Assembly: GCA_021442155.1 (NCBI GenBank)
Contig: CM038229.1
Location: 74,916,443-74,980,442, forward strand
Source: Cymbidium sinense
Taxonomy: Eukaryota; Streptophyta; Magnoliopsida; Asparagales; Orchidaceae
Reading direction: 5' to 3'
Length of the DNA stretch: 64,000 nt
Below, one piece after another: positions 22,313 through 33,800 of the stretch. Under the pieces are notes generated by a model. That model ran no database searches, was not told the DNA's origin, and saw only the letters and a program-made list of their open reading frames with translations. How positions within the stretch are numbered: the stretch's first letter is position 1; every line of letters begins with the position of its first letter. The position numbers and the translations under genes are program-made.

Positions 22313-24126
22313 GTGTGAAACTCACTCCATATGTATTATAAACTTAAAAAAATATTTTGGTTGACTTTATAAAATTAGAAATTAAACTTTATGATTAAGA
22401 TGAAATTCAAGTTGTACATTCATTCACTAGATTTAGCCCGCATGCTAGACCCAAAGTGAATCATTAATCAAACCTAGCAATCACACTACTTTCAACATGC
22501 TAGTATACTTGGAACCCACCAATTTTATACTCTTTAAAAAAGTTTCACTCAACATTAGCCACTTATATGTGTCATATCTGACTCTCACCAACTAGTCTCA
22601 TAGTTAGCTTGAATAGGTGATGTTTTGATGGGAAGTGTTGCCTAACATACCATTACGATTGCATGACAAGTGTTAGGACCTGTTCCCATATAAAAATATC
22701 ATGCATTATTTATTTAGATATTATGATATGATTAGATACTTTTTATCCTTACAAACTTTAATTTTGGGAGAGCGGTGTGATGAGTGACATGAATGTGTTC
22801 TAAATCTCACACTTATTGATGCATGTGATGATGAATTAAGAGGATCATCACCACTTTAATAAATGTATAAAGTTATAGTTTTAATTGAGTTGTGTTTAAG
22901 TTTAAGGAGTTTATTGATTGTTTGATGTTATTTGATTTTAATGACCTTATGAGATATGTTCATCAAACATTAGGTCATTAGTCATGCACGCCTAATGCTA
23001 TTGTTTGTGGATGTGATACACAATACTAATGATTGATCTCATGATCAAATCTTATACACCGGTTATTAATGTTAGATCCCAACATATAATTGCTTAAGCA
23101 TGGTGAGGTTGTTGTGCTTCAAGGTTGCATCATCAAGTCTTGATAACACATATCATTTGGATTAATCAAATTTGTGTGGCCATTAAGCACTATGTATATA
23201 GTATAAAAGATGCATGTATCTTTTACACTTTAGATGTCATCAATCATAGACATTGTATTGTGCATATTATTACAGTTGCTTTAGGTTTACTTATATTCAT
23301 TAGATATAGGCAATTTTTTATGGTGAATCTAATACAATGCTATTAATACAATAATATAATTAAGTTTGTGATGTATTGGATAAGCTATGAGGTGATGATG
23401 CAGAGATGACAATCTATACATGCCACTAACCTATATTTTGTAGGAAACATAGGGTAATAAGCATGGGATGGATGGTAATCTTAGTATTGATAATTTGTAC
23501 TACCTATTTAACCTATTACTTTAGTCTTGTGATGATTTATGGTCTTTGGTTATTTTATGGTGATAGTAGATCATAGAAAAATTTTCTTACATATTAAAAT
23601 ATGCAAGATAAAATGAATCATATTTATAATGTAGATAAAAAAATGCAAAATCACTCTCTTTAAAAATAAGCATGCCTTTCTTATGATTACATTATATATA
23701 TAACTTCTTAATCTTGGAGGGATAAGCCCAATTTCCAAGCTTTTCATTATATGATTAAGTTATAAGTTCCACTATTTAATATCATTTTGACACATGTAAA
23801 TAAACTTTGGTTTTGAATTGATCTAGTTTGGATTTGAATGACCTCTTTAAGAAATAAATTTTAGATGGGATAAATGTCTACAAATAATTATGGATAATTA
23901 GATTAATATATGATAATAATATGGGTACATAATTAGATTTGATGGTGCTTTGTAAGTGTGTTGATGGGTAGAGAATGAAATTAAGTCATAGTCTTGCCTT
24001 GTTTAGTTGTGACTTTAAGTGAAACTTTGGAGTGGATGTGAGGTTTAGATGATGGTTGGTCTTGGAGGGTGCTAAGGATCAATGTGGAAAGAGGTTTATG
24101 AAAGTTAAAAGTAAGAAATTAAGAGA

Positions 24127-24127
<1 letters not shown>
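22313..24127. other. No gene recognised
   Basis: AT-rich DNA with short open frames only; the plus-strand frame at 23125-23346 has no motif. The text could be part of a decayed LTR retrotransposon but no diagnostic element was found. Confidence 0.45.
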
Positions 24128-24208
<81 letters not shown>

Positions 24209-24232
24209 ATATAATAATAATAATAATAATAA
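24128..24232. repeat. (AT)n then (AAT)n microsatellite
   Basis: AT array of about 79 bp (24128-24206) passing into an AAT array (to about 24232), a typical compound microsatellite. Confidence 0.95.
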
Positions 24233-24689
24233 AAGGTAACTATCTTATCTTATTAAAAAAAGGAATGACTTGAGTCACCGTGCGCTAAGCTAATGAAAAA
24301 AAAAAGCAATACTTCATTCATAATTATTCATTCAAAAATTAGAGTTGCATGCATTTTAGACTATACTCTTAGGCATTATAATACTCTAGGGCTAAGGCTT
24401 TTGGAGAAAAAAAAACAGAGTTGATGGCCATTTATGAAGGAGAGGCTCCAACCATTAATATTATAATACTTCTTGCATATCATAATCAGTCATACAAGCT
24501 TCTAGATGATAAATAAAAAATTATAAAATTTAAAATACATTTAAAATATCCACTATGATGGGCCTTTTATTGAGCTTTTATTTGAACTCTTATAGTTGGG
24601 CCTATTCTTTGATATCTTTTTTTTTATTTAATCTTAGCTCAAATAATTTTAAATTTGATTTTGTTGAATCATTTGATCTTTATCTTCTT

Positions 24690-25090
24690 GATCTTTATGA
24701 TGTAATACATCAAATTCCCTAGGCTCAATTGAACTCTACTCCATAGAGTTAAAATTTAAGAAGTCCTCTATTAATTGAAGGCCAAGGTCTCCAAGTCATT
24801 GTGGGCCAGCCAAGCATCATCATAAGTGATTTATTCTTCGAATAAACTAAAAATTGAGGCTTAATAGTTGGATCAATGGGTACTTTTTAGATTGATTATA
24901 TAATCAATTTTTAAAATGAGGTATTATGTAAGTGGAGAACTATATCTCCTTGTAAATAGTTAGACTGAGCAAATAAAGGTTTGTTAACTTTCTTATTTGA
25001 TAGATTATCTTTCATATTAATAATTAGATGAATAAACATATCAATAAGCAAATCAAGAATTTAGCCATTAGCTTCGATTTTTCTAAATAC
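24690..25090 (-). pseudogene. Ty3/gypsy (Athila-like) gag-protease trace
   Basis: On the minus strand, around 25070-24940, a frame with stops reads ILDLLIDMF then MKDNLSNKKVN. This resembles the gag C-terminal block that precedes the protease in Athila-type Ty3/gypsy elements. Further on, around 24835-24755, MMMLGWPTMTW and GLLKF.LYGVEFN resemble the LGRPFL and following strand of their protease. The active-site D-S/T-G was not found and no reverse transcriptase follows. Every piece is short and interrupted, so this is a weak, order-based assignment. Confidence 0.35.
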
Positions 25091-25229
25091 TTTGAATGGG
25101 CCACAAGGAGACATACAGATAACCCAAAATTTCGTGCACTAACTCATCCAGTGTAGGCATGAGACATACAGATAGGGGACATATAACCCAGGATAGATAG
25201 TATACTTCTTGGTCAGTAAAAGGATGAAG

Positions 25230-26830
25230 ACATCAACATGTGCATCTGACAGATACTGATCTGTCAGTAACTCATCAAATTGGCCTCTCGCAATAAAGAT
25301 ATTGTCAGTCGAGAATACACTATCACTCTAGCATGTGAGAAGAATGGGAATATGAGCATTATTAAATGAAATGGTGATTTTATGTATACAGAATGAGATA
25401 AATTAAGCTATGACTTGCTTGTCCTTGAATCAAACACAGGAGGTGTCAATGAGTTGTAGCATTGGCTTAGGCTGGACATCTCTTGATGGGAAGTCTATAA
25501 TATCACGTGCCTCAGTTGGCTACAAGAAATTAATAAGGTTTAAGAGCTAGATTTATTGTGAATTAAAGTCGAATCTTCTAAGATTTTGAAGACCTCCGAC
25601 TGATGCTTCTCAACCACTCGATAGTAGTCGTTGGCTCATCTAGTGATATTGGAACATCTTTATTAACTTACATAAAAAAAATTATTGAAATTAGCTTTTA
25701 TTAGATTAAACTAAAAGGAAAGCAAAGTAATACCTCATATTTTATCTGTACATCTTGTGTAGCAGCAACAACAAGAGTTATTTTGCTATGTGTCTTTCTG
25801 TACGTTTGTGTGAATAGGGAGGATACAACTTTCTTCTTCCTCAGCTATCTAGCCTTCACACCACGTTCAATGCTGCCCAATAAAGACTGAGTAGCATCTT
25901 CCTGTCCAGTGGAAGCCTCCTCAGGACCTTCCCTTGTGGTAACCTCCATAGGAGCTTCCCCTGTGGTATCCTCCACAGGAGCTTCTCCTATGGTAGCCTC
26001 TTCAGGTGCTTCCCCTGTGGTAGCCTCCTCAGGGGCTTCTCCTATGGTAGCCTCTATAGGAGCTTCCCCATAGGACCCTTCTCGACCATCACCTCAATTA
26101 CTACTCAATTAATACCATCAACTCTCAGTTATGAAGCTTCAAAAATGATACTCTTTCCCAGGGACCACAGAGCAGTATCTTCTCTCATAAAGCTTTGTAG
26201 AGATGGGTACTAGGTGGTGATACATTGGAAGGGAGAATATGTCGAGGAGGCATGGAGATTCATTGGGGCTCCACTACTTGGAATGGGATGGGGCTCGATA
26301 TGGGTTGTCTGCTAGATAGGGGCACTATTTCAAAGAGCTAGGTCTCCTCCTCTAATATGTCTTCAAATGAAAGGAAGACCTGTGTTACACCAATAAGAAA
26401 ATATGATGATTTTTAATATGAATAAATACATTTTGAGATAAATGAAGTCAATTTATTTCACGTCACCTGTTGTCATTGCAAACCACTAAAGGAATCATCT
26501 GCAAATTTTATTTTTGGCTATTGTAACATACATGGCTTTGCAGAAAGAATGGGTGGCCTTATGATTCCTATGTACTCTATCGACCATATTTGCAATAAAG
26601 ATTTCACATAACTTAGCTTCAATGCATAAAATAATATAAATATGAAGATGAAAAATATACCATTAGAAGAGTGACAAAGTCACTCATATTCCCGAGTGCC
26701 TTATGTGTCAAAATTTTGGATGTAAGACCATTAAATTGTGAAACCAGGAAGCTCCAGATGGCTTCTGGCCAATTATAATCAACAAATCTCTCTATGTTGT
26801 CAGCGTAGGCTATCAATTCTGACCCCACTC
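25230..26830 (-). pseudogene. Transposon ORF with Ulp1-like C-terminal domain, decayed
   Basis: Reading from 26828 downwards on the minus strand: a block IERFVDYNWPEAIWSFLVSQ then FVTLLMVYF (26780-26640), resembling the N-terminal region of plant transposon proteins that carry Ulp1 (SUMO-protease-like, peptidase C48) domains; six nonapeptide repeats (26069-25908); a basic segment GSIERGVKAR and KKKVVSSLFTQTYRKTHS (25880-25770); and a block FDELLTDQYLSDAHVDVFIL with KKYTIYPGLYVPY (25285-25175), which fits the start of the Ulp1 domain. The catalytic His-Asp-Cys region is not visible. Such ORFs are carried by some plant MULE and CACTA elements. No terminal repeats were found around it. Introns, stops and frame changes cannot be separated by eye. 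Confidence 0.5.
25908..26069 (-). repeat. Six in-frame 27-bp (nonapeptide) repeats
   Basis: On the minus strand six consecutive 27-bp units encode GEAPIEATI, GEAPEEATT, GEAPEEATI, GEAPVEDTT, GEAPMEVTT and REGPEEAST with no frame change or stop. The consensus is GEAPEEAT[IT], acidic and probably disordered. The in-frame preservation shows that the expansion arose, or was kept, while the region was coding. Confidence 0.9.
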
Positions 26831-27299
26831 TATAATTATGATATATAAAAAAAGATTTGAAAGTAAAAGCTGTATGTACAACTGCACAAATTATACTACA
26901 GTCAACGAGTGATCCAACTTCTCAATTTTATTCTTAAAATCAACTGAGTTGGACTTCAAAAGTGGGGATTTCTGCCATATGACCTTCTTCCCTCTGTTTG
27001 GTATCCCTAAAATTAATGCAACTTCGGGTTGAAAGGAATGCATTAGCTACCAAAATAGAATGCCTGCTTTTCTATATTCCAGCATGACATGATTGAAGTA
27101 ATGACAGTTGAATCTTGCTGAATTTCATGCATTCTAATGAATTGATACATATGTAACCTTCTTAAAATGACAAAACTTCATCGAAAGTGGTGAAATAGTA
27201 TCAAACCTTGTTGGTTGGCACATCGGAAGTTATCCTTTCTAGATATTTTAAACTTCAAAATGAAAAGTGAATTAATGAGAACATTATCTGCACTAATGG
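26831..27299. other. No gene recognised
   Basis: Mixed-composition DNA between the Ulp1-type ORF and the tandem array; it may be the upstream part of that ORF (minus strand) but no block could be matched. Confidence 0.4.
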
Positions 27300-29160
27300 A
27301 GGCCCAGAGAGTACACATGCAAAATAATTTTAAAAACTGGCAAAATTTTCATGAAATATCTCCAAACATCTTACAATAGGTTATGATAAATATATGACAA
27401 GCCACACAGTTGAAAAAACTTAAAAAATAGGGTATACCCTCATAAGAGTACAGAGAGTACAAATGTAAAATAACCCAAAAAATTATAAAATTTTTCATGA
27501 AATATCTCCAAATATTTTACAATAGGATATAGTAAATATACGATAAGCCACACAATTAAATTTTTTTTAAAAAATGGTGTACCCTCATGAGAGTACAGAG
27601 AGTTCACACACAAAATAACTCCTAAAACTAGCAAATTCTTCATGAAACATCTCCAAACATCTCATAGTAGATTATGGTAAACATATGACAAGCCCCATAG
27701 TTGAAAAAACTGAAAAAATAGAGTGTACTCTCATGAGAGTATAGAGAGTACACATGTAAAATAGTAACAAAAATATCCAAATTCTTCATGAAATATCTCC
27801 AAATAGCTTATAATAGGATGAACTAAACATATGACAAGCCCTACAGTTAAAAAAAATTAAAAAATAGGATATACTCTCATGAGAGTACATATAGTATATA
27901 TGCAAAATAGCTCCAAAAATTAGCATATTCTTCATGAAACATCTCCAAACTGCTTACAATAGGATGTACTAAATATATGACAAGCCTCACTATTAAAATT
28001 TTGAAAAAATAGGATGTACCCTCATGAGAGTACAGAGAGTACACATGTAAAGCAGCTCCAAAAATCATAAATTTTTCATGATACATCTCCAAACATCTTA
28101 TAGTAGGATGTGCAAAACAAATGACAAGCCCCATAGTTGAAATTTTGAAAAAATGTGTACCTTCATGAGTATAAAGAGTACATGCAAAAATAAATTAGCA
28201 AATTTTTTTGAAACATCTTACAATAGGATATATCAAACATATGACAATCCCCACAGTTGAAAAAATAAAAAAAAAATGGGGTGTACCCTCATGAGAGTAT
28301 AGAGATTACACATGCAAAATAACCTCAAAAATCACAAAATTCTGGATAAAACATGTCTAAATATCTTACAATAAGATATACTAAACATGATAAGCCCCAT
28401 AGTTGAAAAAATTAAAAAAAATAAGGTGTACCCTCATGAGAGTACATAAAGTACATATGCAAATAGCTCAAAAAAAATCAAAGTTTTCATGAAACATCTC
28501 CAAACATCTTACAATGGGATATACTAAACATATATGACCTCATAATTAAAATTTTTAAAAAATGAGGCATACCCTTAATATAGAGAATACCCATGCAAAA
28601 TAATCCCAAAAATCATAAAATTCTTTATGAAATATCTCAAAATATCTTATAATGGGATAAACTAAATATATGATAAGCCCCACAGCTGAAAAAATTAAAA
28701 AAATGAGGGGTACTCTCATGAGAGTAAAAAGAGTACACATGAAAAATAGCTTCAAAAACTAACAAATTCTTCATGAAGCATCTCCAAACATCTTACAATA
28801 GGTTATGGTAAATATATGACAAGCTCCATAGTTGAAAAAATTAGAAAAATAAGGTATACTCATAAAAGAGTACATATGTTAAACAACTTCAAAATCAGCA
28901 AATTTTCTTAAACATCTCAAACATCTTACAATAGGATATACTAAACATATGAAAAGCCTCACAGTTAAAAATTTTAAAAAAATGAGGTGTACCCTCATGA
29001 TAGTACATAGAATACACATGCAAAACAGTCTCAAAAATCACCAAATTCTTCATAAAACTTCTCCAAATATCTTATAATGAGATATACTAAAAATATAACA
29101 AGCCCCACATTTGAAATTTTTTTTTTAAAAATGATGTGTATTCTCGTGAAATCTGAAATT
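27300..29160. repeat. Satellite-like tandem array, about 145-bp units with palindromic core
   Basis: About 13-14 diverged head-to-tail units. The core ACCCTCATGAGAGTAC or ACTCTCATGAGAGTAC recurs with its first base at 27436, 27581, 27727, 27873, 28018, 28159, 28286, 28430, 28571, 28712, 28858, 28991 and 29140. Spacings run from 127 to 149 bp and are most often 141-146. Each unit continues AGAGAGTACACATGCAAAAT, TTCATGAAACATCTCCAAAC, ATCTTACAATAGGATATACT and a CCCCACAGTTGAAAAA-like tail. In three units the core is a perfect 16-bp palindrome. Minus-strand open frames with repeated SHEGT and EMFHE phrases are by-products of the repetition. Confidence 0.95.
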
Positions 29161-30420
29161 ACTGCAAAATATAGCCCAGCAAAAGCAGTCTCTTTCCTTT
29201 AAAACTCAAATGTGCTCCTATTCGGTGAGAACAACTGTGAAAACTTTAAAATCTTTAAAGTTCAAGAATGCAGGAAGAAATAACTCTAGGAGTTCATTCC
29301 AATTGCCATTACAAAAGTAATCAAAATTTTTGGCATGAAAAGATATTTTGGGATGGTAATTATTCCAAAAAAATTAAGAATTCTACAACAAAACCACTTA
29401 TTCCTAGCAATGAAAGAGAAGCCATTGAGAAACTACTAAACATGGTAAAGATTTTTGGCATTGGGATATATATCCCCCCATCTCTTCGAGATAAATAATA
29501 TGAGTCGCCTATAATACCTCAATTTTTAATGTCTAAGATTTAGCAAATCTTTGGGGTAAGGTGGACGCGAGAGGAAAATTTCGCACAAAAATAAAAATAT
29601 CTAAACTTTCAGAGGCTCGAAATGCGTCTAATATTTTCTCCCTTTACGGGCGAGTGGGCGGGTTAACGTTAACGACATCTTTACATTACAGCGCTATAAA
29701 GTAAGAAAAATAATATTTTATTATTGGACACATATTGTATTTCGATTGACATTCAGATATAAAGCTACGTAATACTTTCTCCTATTGAAGAGATTTAACC
29801 TGATATTTTGTCTGCCATATCACGCAAGAGAACTATACACAGTCTCTTTCTCTTCTTTTATGCCATTTAAACTTGCTTCATGTATTGTATGTTCTTAATA
29901 TATATGTATATATATATTTTTAACGAATAATATAGAATCCGACACCTCACACTTAAATATTAATTTTTATATCGAACCTCCCATTCCCGCTCATAACTTG
30001 AAATTAATTTTATGTGAAAAAAAAAAACAACTAGTGTGATAAATAACTTGTTAGGTGGAACTCCACCAATGTTTTGATGGCCATGATTCAACTTAATCTA
30101 CATAAAAATTAAATCAATCTAAAAGAATAAAAATAAATTAATTATGCAGAAAGTAACAATAAAAAAGAGCTTATTAATGCAAAACTCCTGCACATGCAGA
30201 TAACGTTACATCATCGAGCAATATCTAGACTTAATTTAACTCTAAATTACATTATTAAGATGCGTAGGAATTCATATAAGGGCTGTTTAGTTGTCTATAT
30301 TTGGAATCTGATTAAAGAATCAGTGTAAAAAATTAAATATAAAAGGATTACTTTATAGTTATTTGGTTTAGAAATTTCTAATTACTTTGTTTTTTTTTTG
30401 TTGAAAAATATAATGTAACT
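29161..30420. other. No gene recognised
   Basis: Contains a plus-strand open frame (29268-29498, 76 codons) without known motifs, a GC-richer patch at 29560-29690 with the 12-bp palindrome GTTAACGTTAAC, and AT-rich DNA beyond. No gene could be supported. Confidence 0.4.
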
Positions 30421-30560
30421 AGCGAACCGGGGTTTTCAACGGCGGCTGGGAAGGGCGACGGCCAATGTGAGCGTGGCGGGCGGTGTGCCAGGTGGCTGCC
30501 GGCGGTGGGGCCCGATGTGGCGGGGAGAAGCTGATGGCGGTGGCCGCCAATAGCGTCCCA
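30421..30560. other. GC-rich island, 140 bp
   Basis: A sharply bounded stretch dominated by GGCGG, GGTGG and GCCGGCGG-like words inside AT-rich DNA. No open frame crosses it with a recognisable product. Its flanks (from about 30287 to 30715) show weak inverted similarity, so it might be cargo in a small transposon; see the finding. Confidence 0.6.
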
Positions 30561-32960
30561 TTAATATTTGGAATTAATTAAATTAATTCAAATGCAAATA
30601 ACTTCGGTGTATTTGAAATATAATGGAATTTTACTTTACTTGTAATTAAATGCTTGAAATATTTAAAAACGTGTATTTGGAATGTAGTGCATTCAATACG
30701 ACCAACAACATAGCATTCGGAACTTCGACCTTTACTGTGTATTCGTGTTTATCATTGCCAAACCTGCGATTTCGTGTGGCGACAGAACTCGTAATCCAAT
30801 GGACGCCTCTTTTTTACACAGCGAATCACGAACACCTGTTCTACCTGTAACCTTCGTTAATCTTTCACTGTTTATTAATTTATTCTTTTAAACTCGTTCA
30901 TTCTACTTTGTACAATGATAAACGAATTTTAAAAAAATAGCTTCAGCAACGGTCTTAACGTGAGAAATGATTGTTGGGGCATTTTATTATAAAAATAATA
31001 ACAGTGGTTAAAATTGCTATTAAATTTTACTATGGCTAAAATGATGCCATAGAGTTAAGTTTTTGATAGTGAGCATATTTTTGGTTTAAGGCTAAGAAAT
31101 AAAACGAAAAAAATAAATAAATTAAATTGAGATTAGTTTTAATCTATTAATTTGATTTAAGGATAAGCAGTATTTTTAATAAGTTTAAAGGAGTAATCAT
31201 TTAAATAAAGAGTAAATAACACATATGGTATTCATATTTTAATTTAATTCCCGTTATTCAATAAGTAGAAATCCATAAAGAAAAATATACATATAGTCTA
31301 ATTTTTGAGATAATTAAATTTATATAAATTATACTTGAATCAACCAATGAAGACGTAATTATAATCACAAAATATGCGACATGAATATTTAATAAAATAA
31401 TAATTAAAAATATTGTTTTTTTAAAGAAAAATATATAATTTAAGCTTTTAATGAAATAGTAATCATACAAAATCATAATTAACTCATAAATTATTTAAAA
31501 CAAATCTTATTATATTTATATGCTTTAAAAATGTCAACTTAAAAATCTTAACACCTAAATAAATTTATATGAAAATAGATCAATATGCCAAGTTTATTAA
31601 TGATTAAACACTTAGAAAGAACTATGTACTTCATCACTTAATTTATCGGGATTTATAGTAGAGCACAATATTGTCCTATTAGAAGTGAGAAAATAGTTAA
31701 TTTACAATATTTTGATTATTAAGTGCAAATCATAGTAGTTGATAAGCGGCTCTTATCAAGTATTTCATCCTTTAAATGCAAGCGATATAAAATCAAATGG
31801 TTTGCCTACGATTGAGTGGCATACAATTTGATAAAGATAAAAATAGCATAATCAAATATATAAAAATGATTGTAATCATATTCTAGGTACATACATTTAA
31901 TCTAATTTGACAATACAATCTCTATTTATGATGATGCAAAATTAAGAAAGTCTTTCATGCCATCATAAATTCTTCTAACACGTGACATCACTATATATTC
32001 AATCAATGATGCATCCATCATGATCACTAATATATTTATAATATGAATTAAGTATTAAGAACTATCAATAAAGAAATAAAGATTGAAAAAAAAAGGTTGA
32101 GAAAAATGCTTATGAATAAAGGTTGTTCAACTTGGTTTGATGAAAACTAAATAACTAGCTTTTCAATATGATATAAATGGAAAATTTGACCCTCTTCATA
32201 AACATTCATTCATATGTACATATTTAGATATGCATCTAAAGTATGAGTTAATAAAAAGAGCATAGTAAGTATTGTAAAATACCATTGCTTGAAGAATAAT
32301 TTTAACTCATAATTTTTTCAACTTCAATTCTCTCTCTTGCTCTCTCATTATAAAGAGACTTCAGATCCATGCAATAATATCCTAACATTGTAATAAAGCA
32401 CCTCTACCTCTTTAGAAGGCTTATTAATGTTAAATAGAATGAATGAAATAATTAGCTTCTTATTTAGCTAACAGAGGCAATAAATCTAAGCACATTAATA
32501 TATGCATATTTGTGATTAGATAAGTAATATAAAATAAGACATAAAGCACCTCCCTTATTTGTCTCACTAATACCAAAGTTAATGCTTCTAAGTACACATA
32601 ATTAGTTTTGTAATATCTATTCTTATACATTAACAAGTGAACCTTCTTTTTTTGATTCTTCTTAATATTCCATTGTAATTAGGCCAAAGCCCATTGTCAT
32701 TTCAATTTTTTGGTAAAATAGAAAATTACACCTATACTCAGAAGTGAAAGTTCTTTATTTTCTCATAGTAATTTTGTTATTATGTTGTTAATATAATTAT
32801 ATGATTTCATTAATTCATATGCACTTAAATGATAAAATGTACATGTACAAAATAATGTAGTTCATTTATCATATATGCAAAGCTTTCTTCTTTCCTTAGG
32901 TTTGTTAGGCCTTTGGTTTCTCTACCATCATTCTTTATGTAAATTAATTAATAAATTTAA
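30561..32960. other. AT-rich DNA with one copy of a long direct repeat
   Basis: No gene recognised. The plus-strand frame at 30650-30850 has no known motif. A segment at 31983-32175 is repeated in direct orientation at 35100-35305. Confidence 0.45.
31983..32175. repeat. Direct repeat, copy 1 (pair at 35100-35305)
   Basis: Shared blocks in order: CGTGACATC/ATGTGACATT, CAATCAATGATGCATCCAT (copy 2 CAATCAATGATACATTCAT), ATGATCACTAATATA, AAGAACTATCAA, AATGCTTATGAATAAAGGT (copy 2 AATGCCTATGAATGAAGGT), ACTTGGTT and AATAACTAGCTTTTCAATAT. The copies are about 3.1 kb apart in the same orientation. Confidence 0.8.
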
Positions 32961-33060
32961 GGGGGATTTACATACATACCACGCAATTCTTATGCATTTA
33001 CATATTTCACGTCTACAATTTCTTATTATCTCTCTTCATATTATGTTCTAAATTTCTACA
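32961..33060. mobile_element. Solitary Mutator-like terminal repeat fragment
   Basis: GGGGGATTTACATACATACC followed by ACGCAATTCTTATGCATTTA matches the left terminus of the large Mutator-like element at 42804 for its first 20 bases, and the small element at 5456 for the next 25 or so. No matching opposite end was found downstream, so it is a fragment or a one-ended remnant. Confidence 0.6.
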
Positions 33061-33226
33061 AGAGGTAGATAAAGAGAACTAGAATTAGAGATAGATTAGT
33101 ATATACAAATAAAGCTCAATCTTTATCAAGGTACAATTTAAACTTCTGTTATATAAAAAATATATGATATATAATAATAAGACAATTGTTTTTAAAGATA
33201 CACCAATTTTGATGCTAGCCATCTTC

Positions 33227-33228
<2 letters not shown>

Positions 33229-33286
<58 letters not shown>
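33229..33286. repeat. (AT)n microsatellite, 58 bp
   Basis: Uninterrupted AT dinucleotide array. Confidence 0.95.
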
Positions 33287-33290
<4 letters not shown>

Positions 33291-33800
33291 GTGATTAAGG
33301 AAGAACCTACTTAGACACTTTAGGTTCATGGTTTGAACTTGTGGGACGATACAAAGAATGAAGAAAAGTATAAGAGAATCTCAATATGTTAAAAGAACTA
33401 AATTCAAAGGGCCCACCCTTTGCTCTTGGTGGGTGCTACAGTATAACAGATGGAAGAAAGTGGTAAGAGGGAACATGAACCAAATATTTTTTTTTTCTCT
33501 TGAAAAAAAAATGCTCCAAATCCCTTATTTACTTATCAGGGAGGGGTGTTTTCTATGTAGTTAGCACAATTGTCAAGTCGAATGTTAAAAAGAACTAGCT
33601 CACCTAATGTTGTGCCACTGGCTGTGAATTAGCTGGGGTGTGGGTGAGTTGTCAATCTTGAGACGGGATACCGAATATTTATCTACTAAGTGTAACTCTA
33701 CCCTCATACGCTCACTCGTTATTGGGCGAGTCTTTGTGTTTAAGATAGGTCTTTGTGATTGTGGTGTCTCGATCGAGGTAATCATTTGGTTGCTCAACTC
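33285..33800. other. Possible SINE-like head and unassigned DNA
   Basis: Just after the (AT)n array, TGGTGATTAAGG resembles a tRNA A box and GGTTTGAACTTG about 40 bp later resembles a B box, the arrangement of a tRNA-derived SINE promoter. The body beyond, to about 33800, is of mixed composition and shows no tail that I can define. Evidence is weak. Confidence 0.25.

Noticed and set aside
27440..28755. Minus-strand open frames with repeated phrases (SHEGT, EMFHE) as genes
   Set aside because: They lie inside the tandem array, whose usual spacing is not a multiple of three. The phrases change frame between units and no start, intron or family motif supports coding.
27300..29160. CRISPR-like array
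   Set aside because: Whole units of about 145 bp are repeated with gradual divergence. There are no constant repeats separated by unrelated spacers, and the DNA is from a plant nucleus.
29560..29900. Promoter of an unseen gene (GC-rich patch and TATA-like words)
   Set aside because: No exon follows on either strand, so it cannot be supported.
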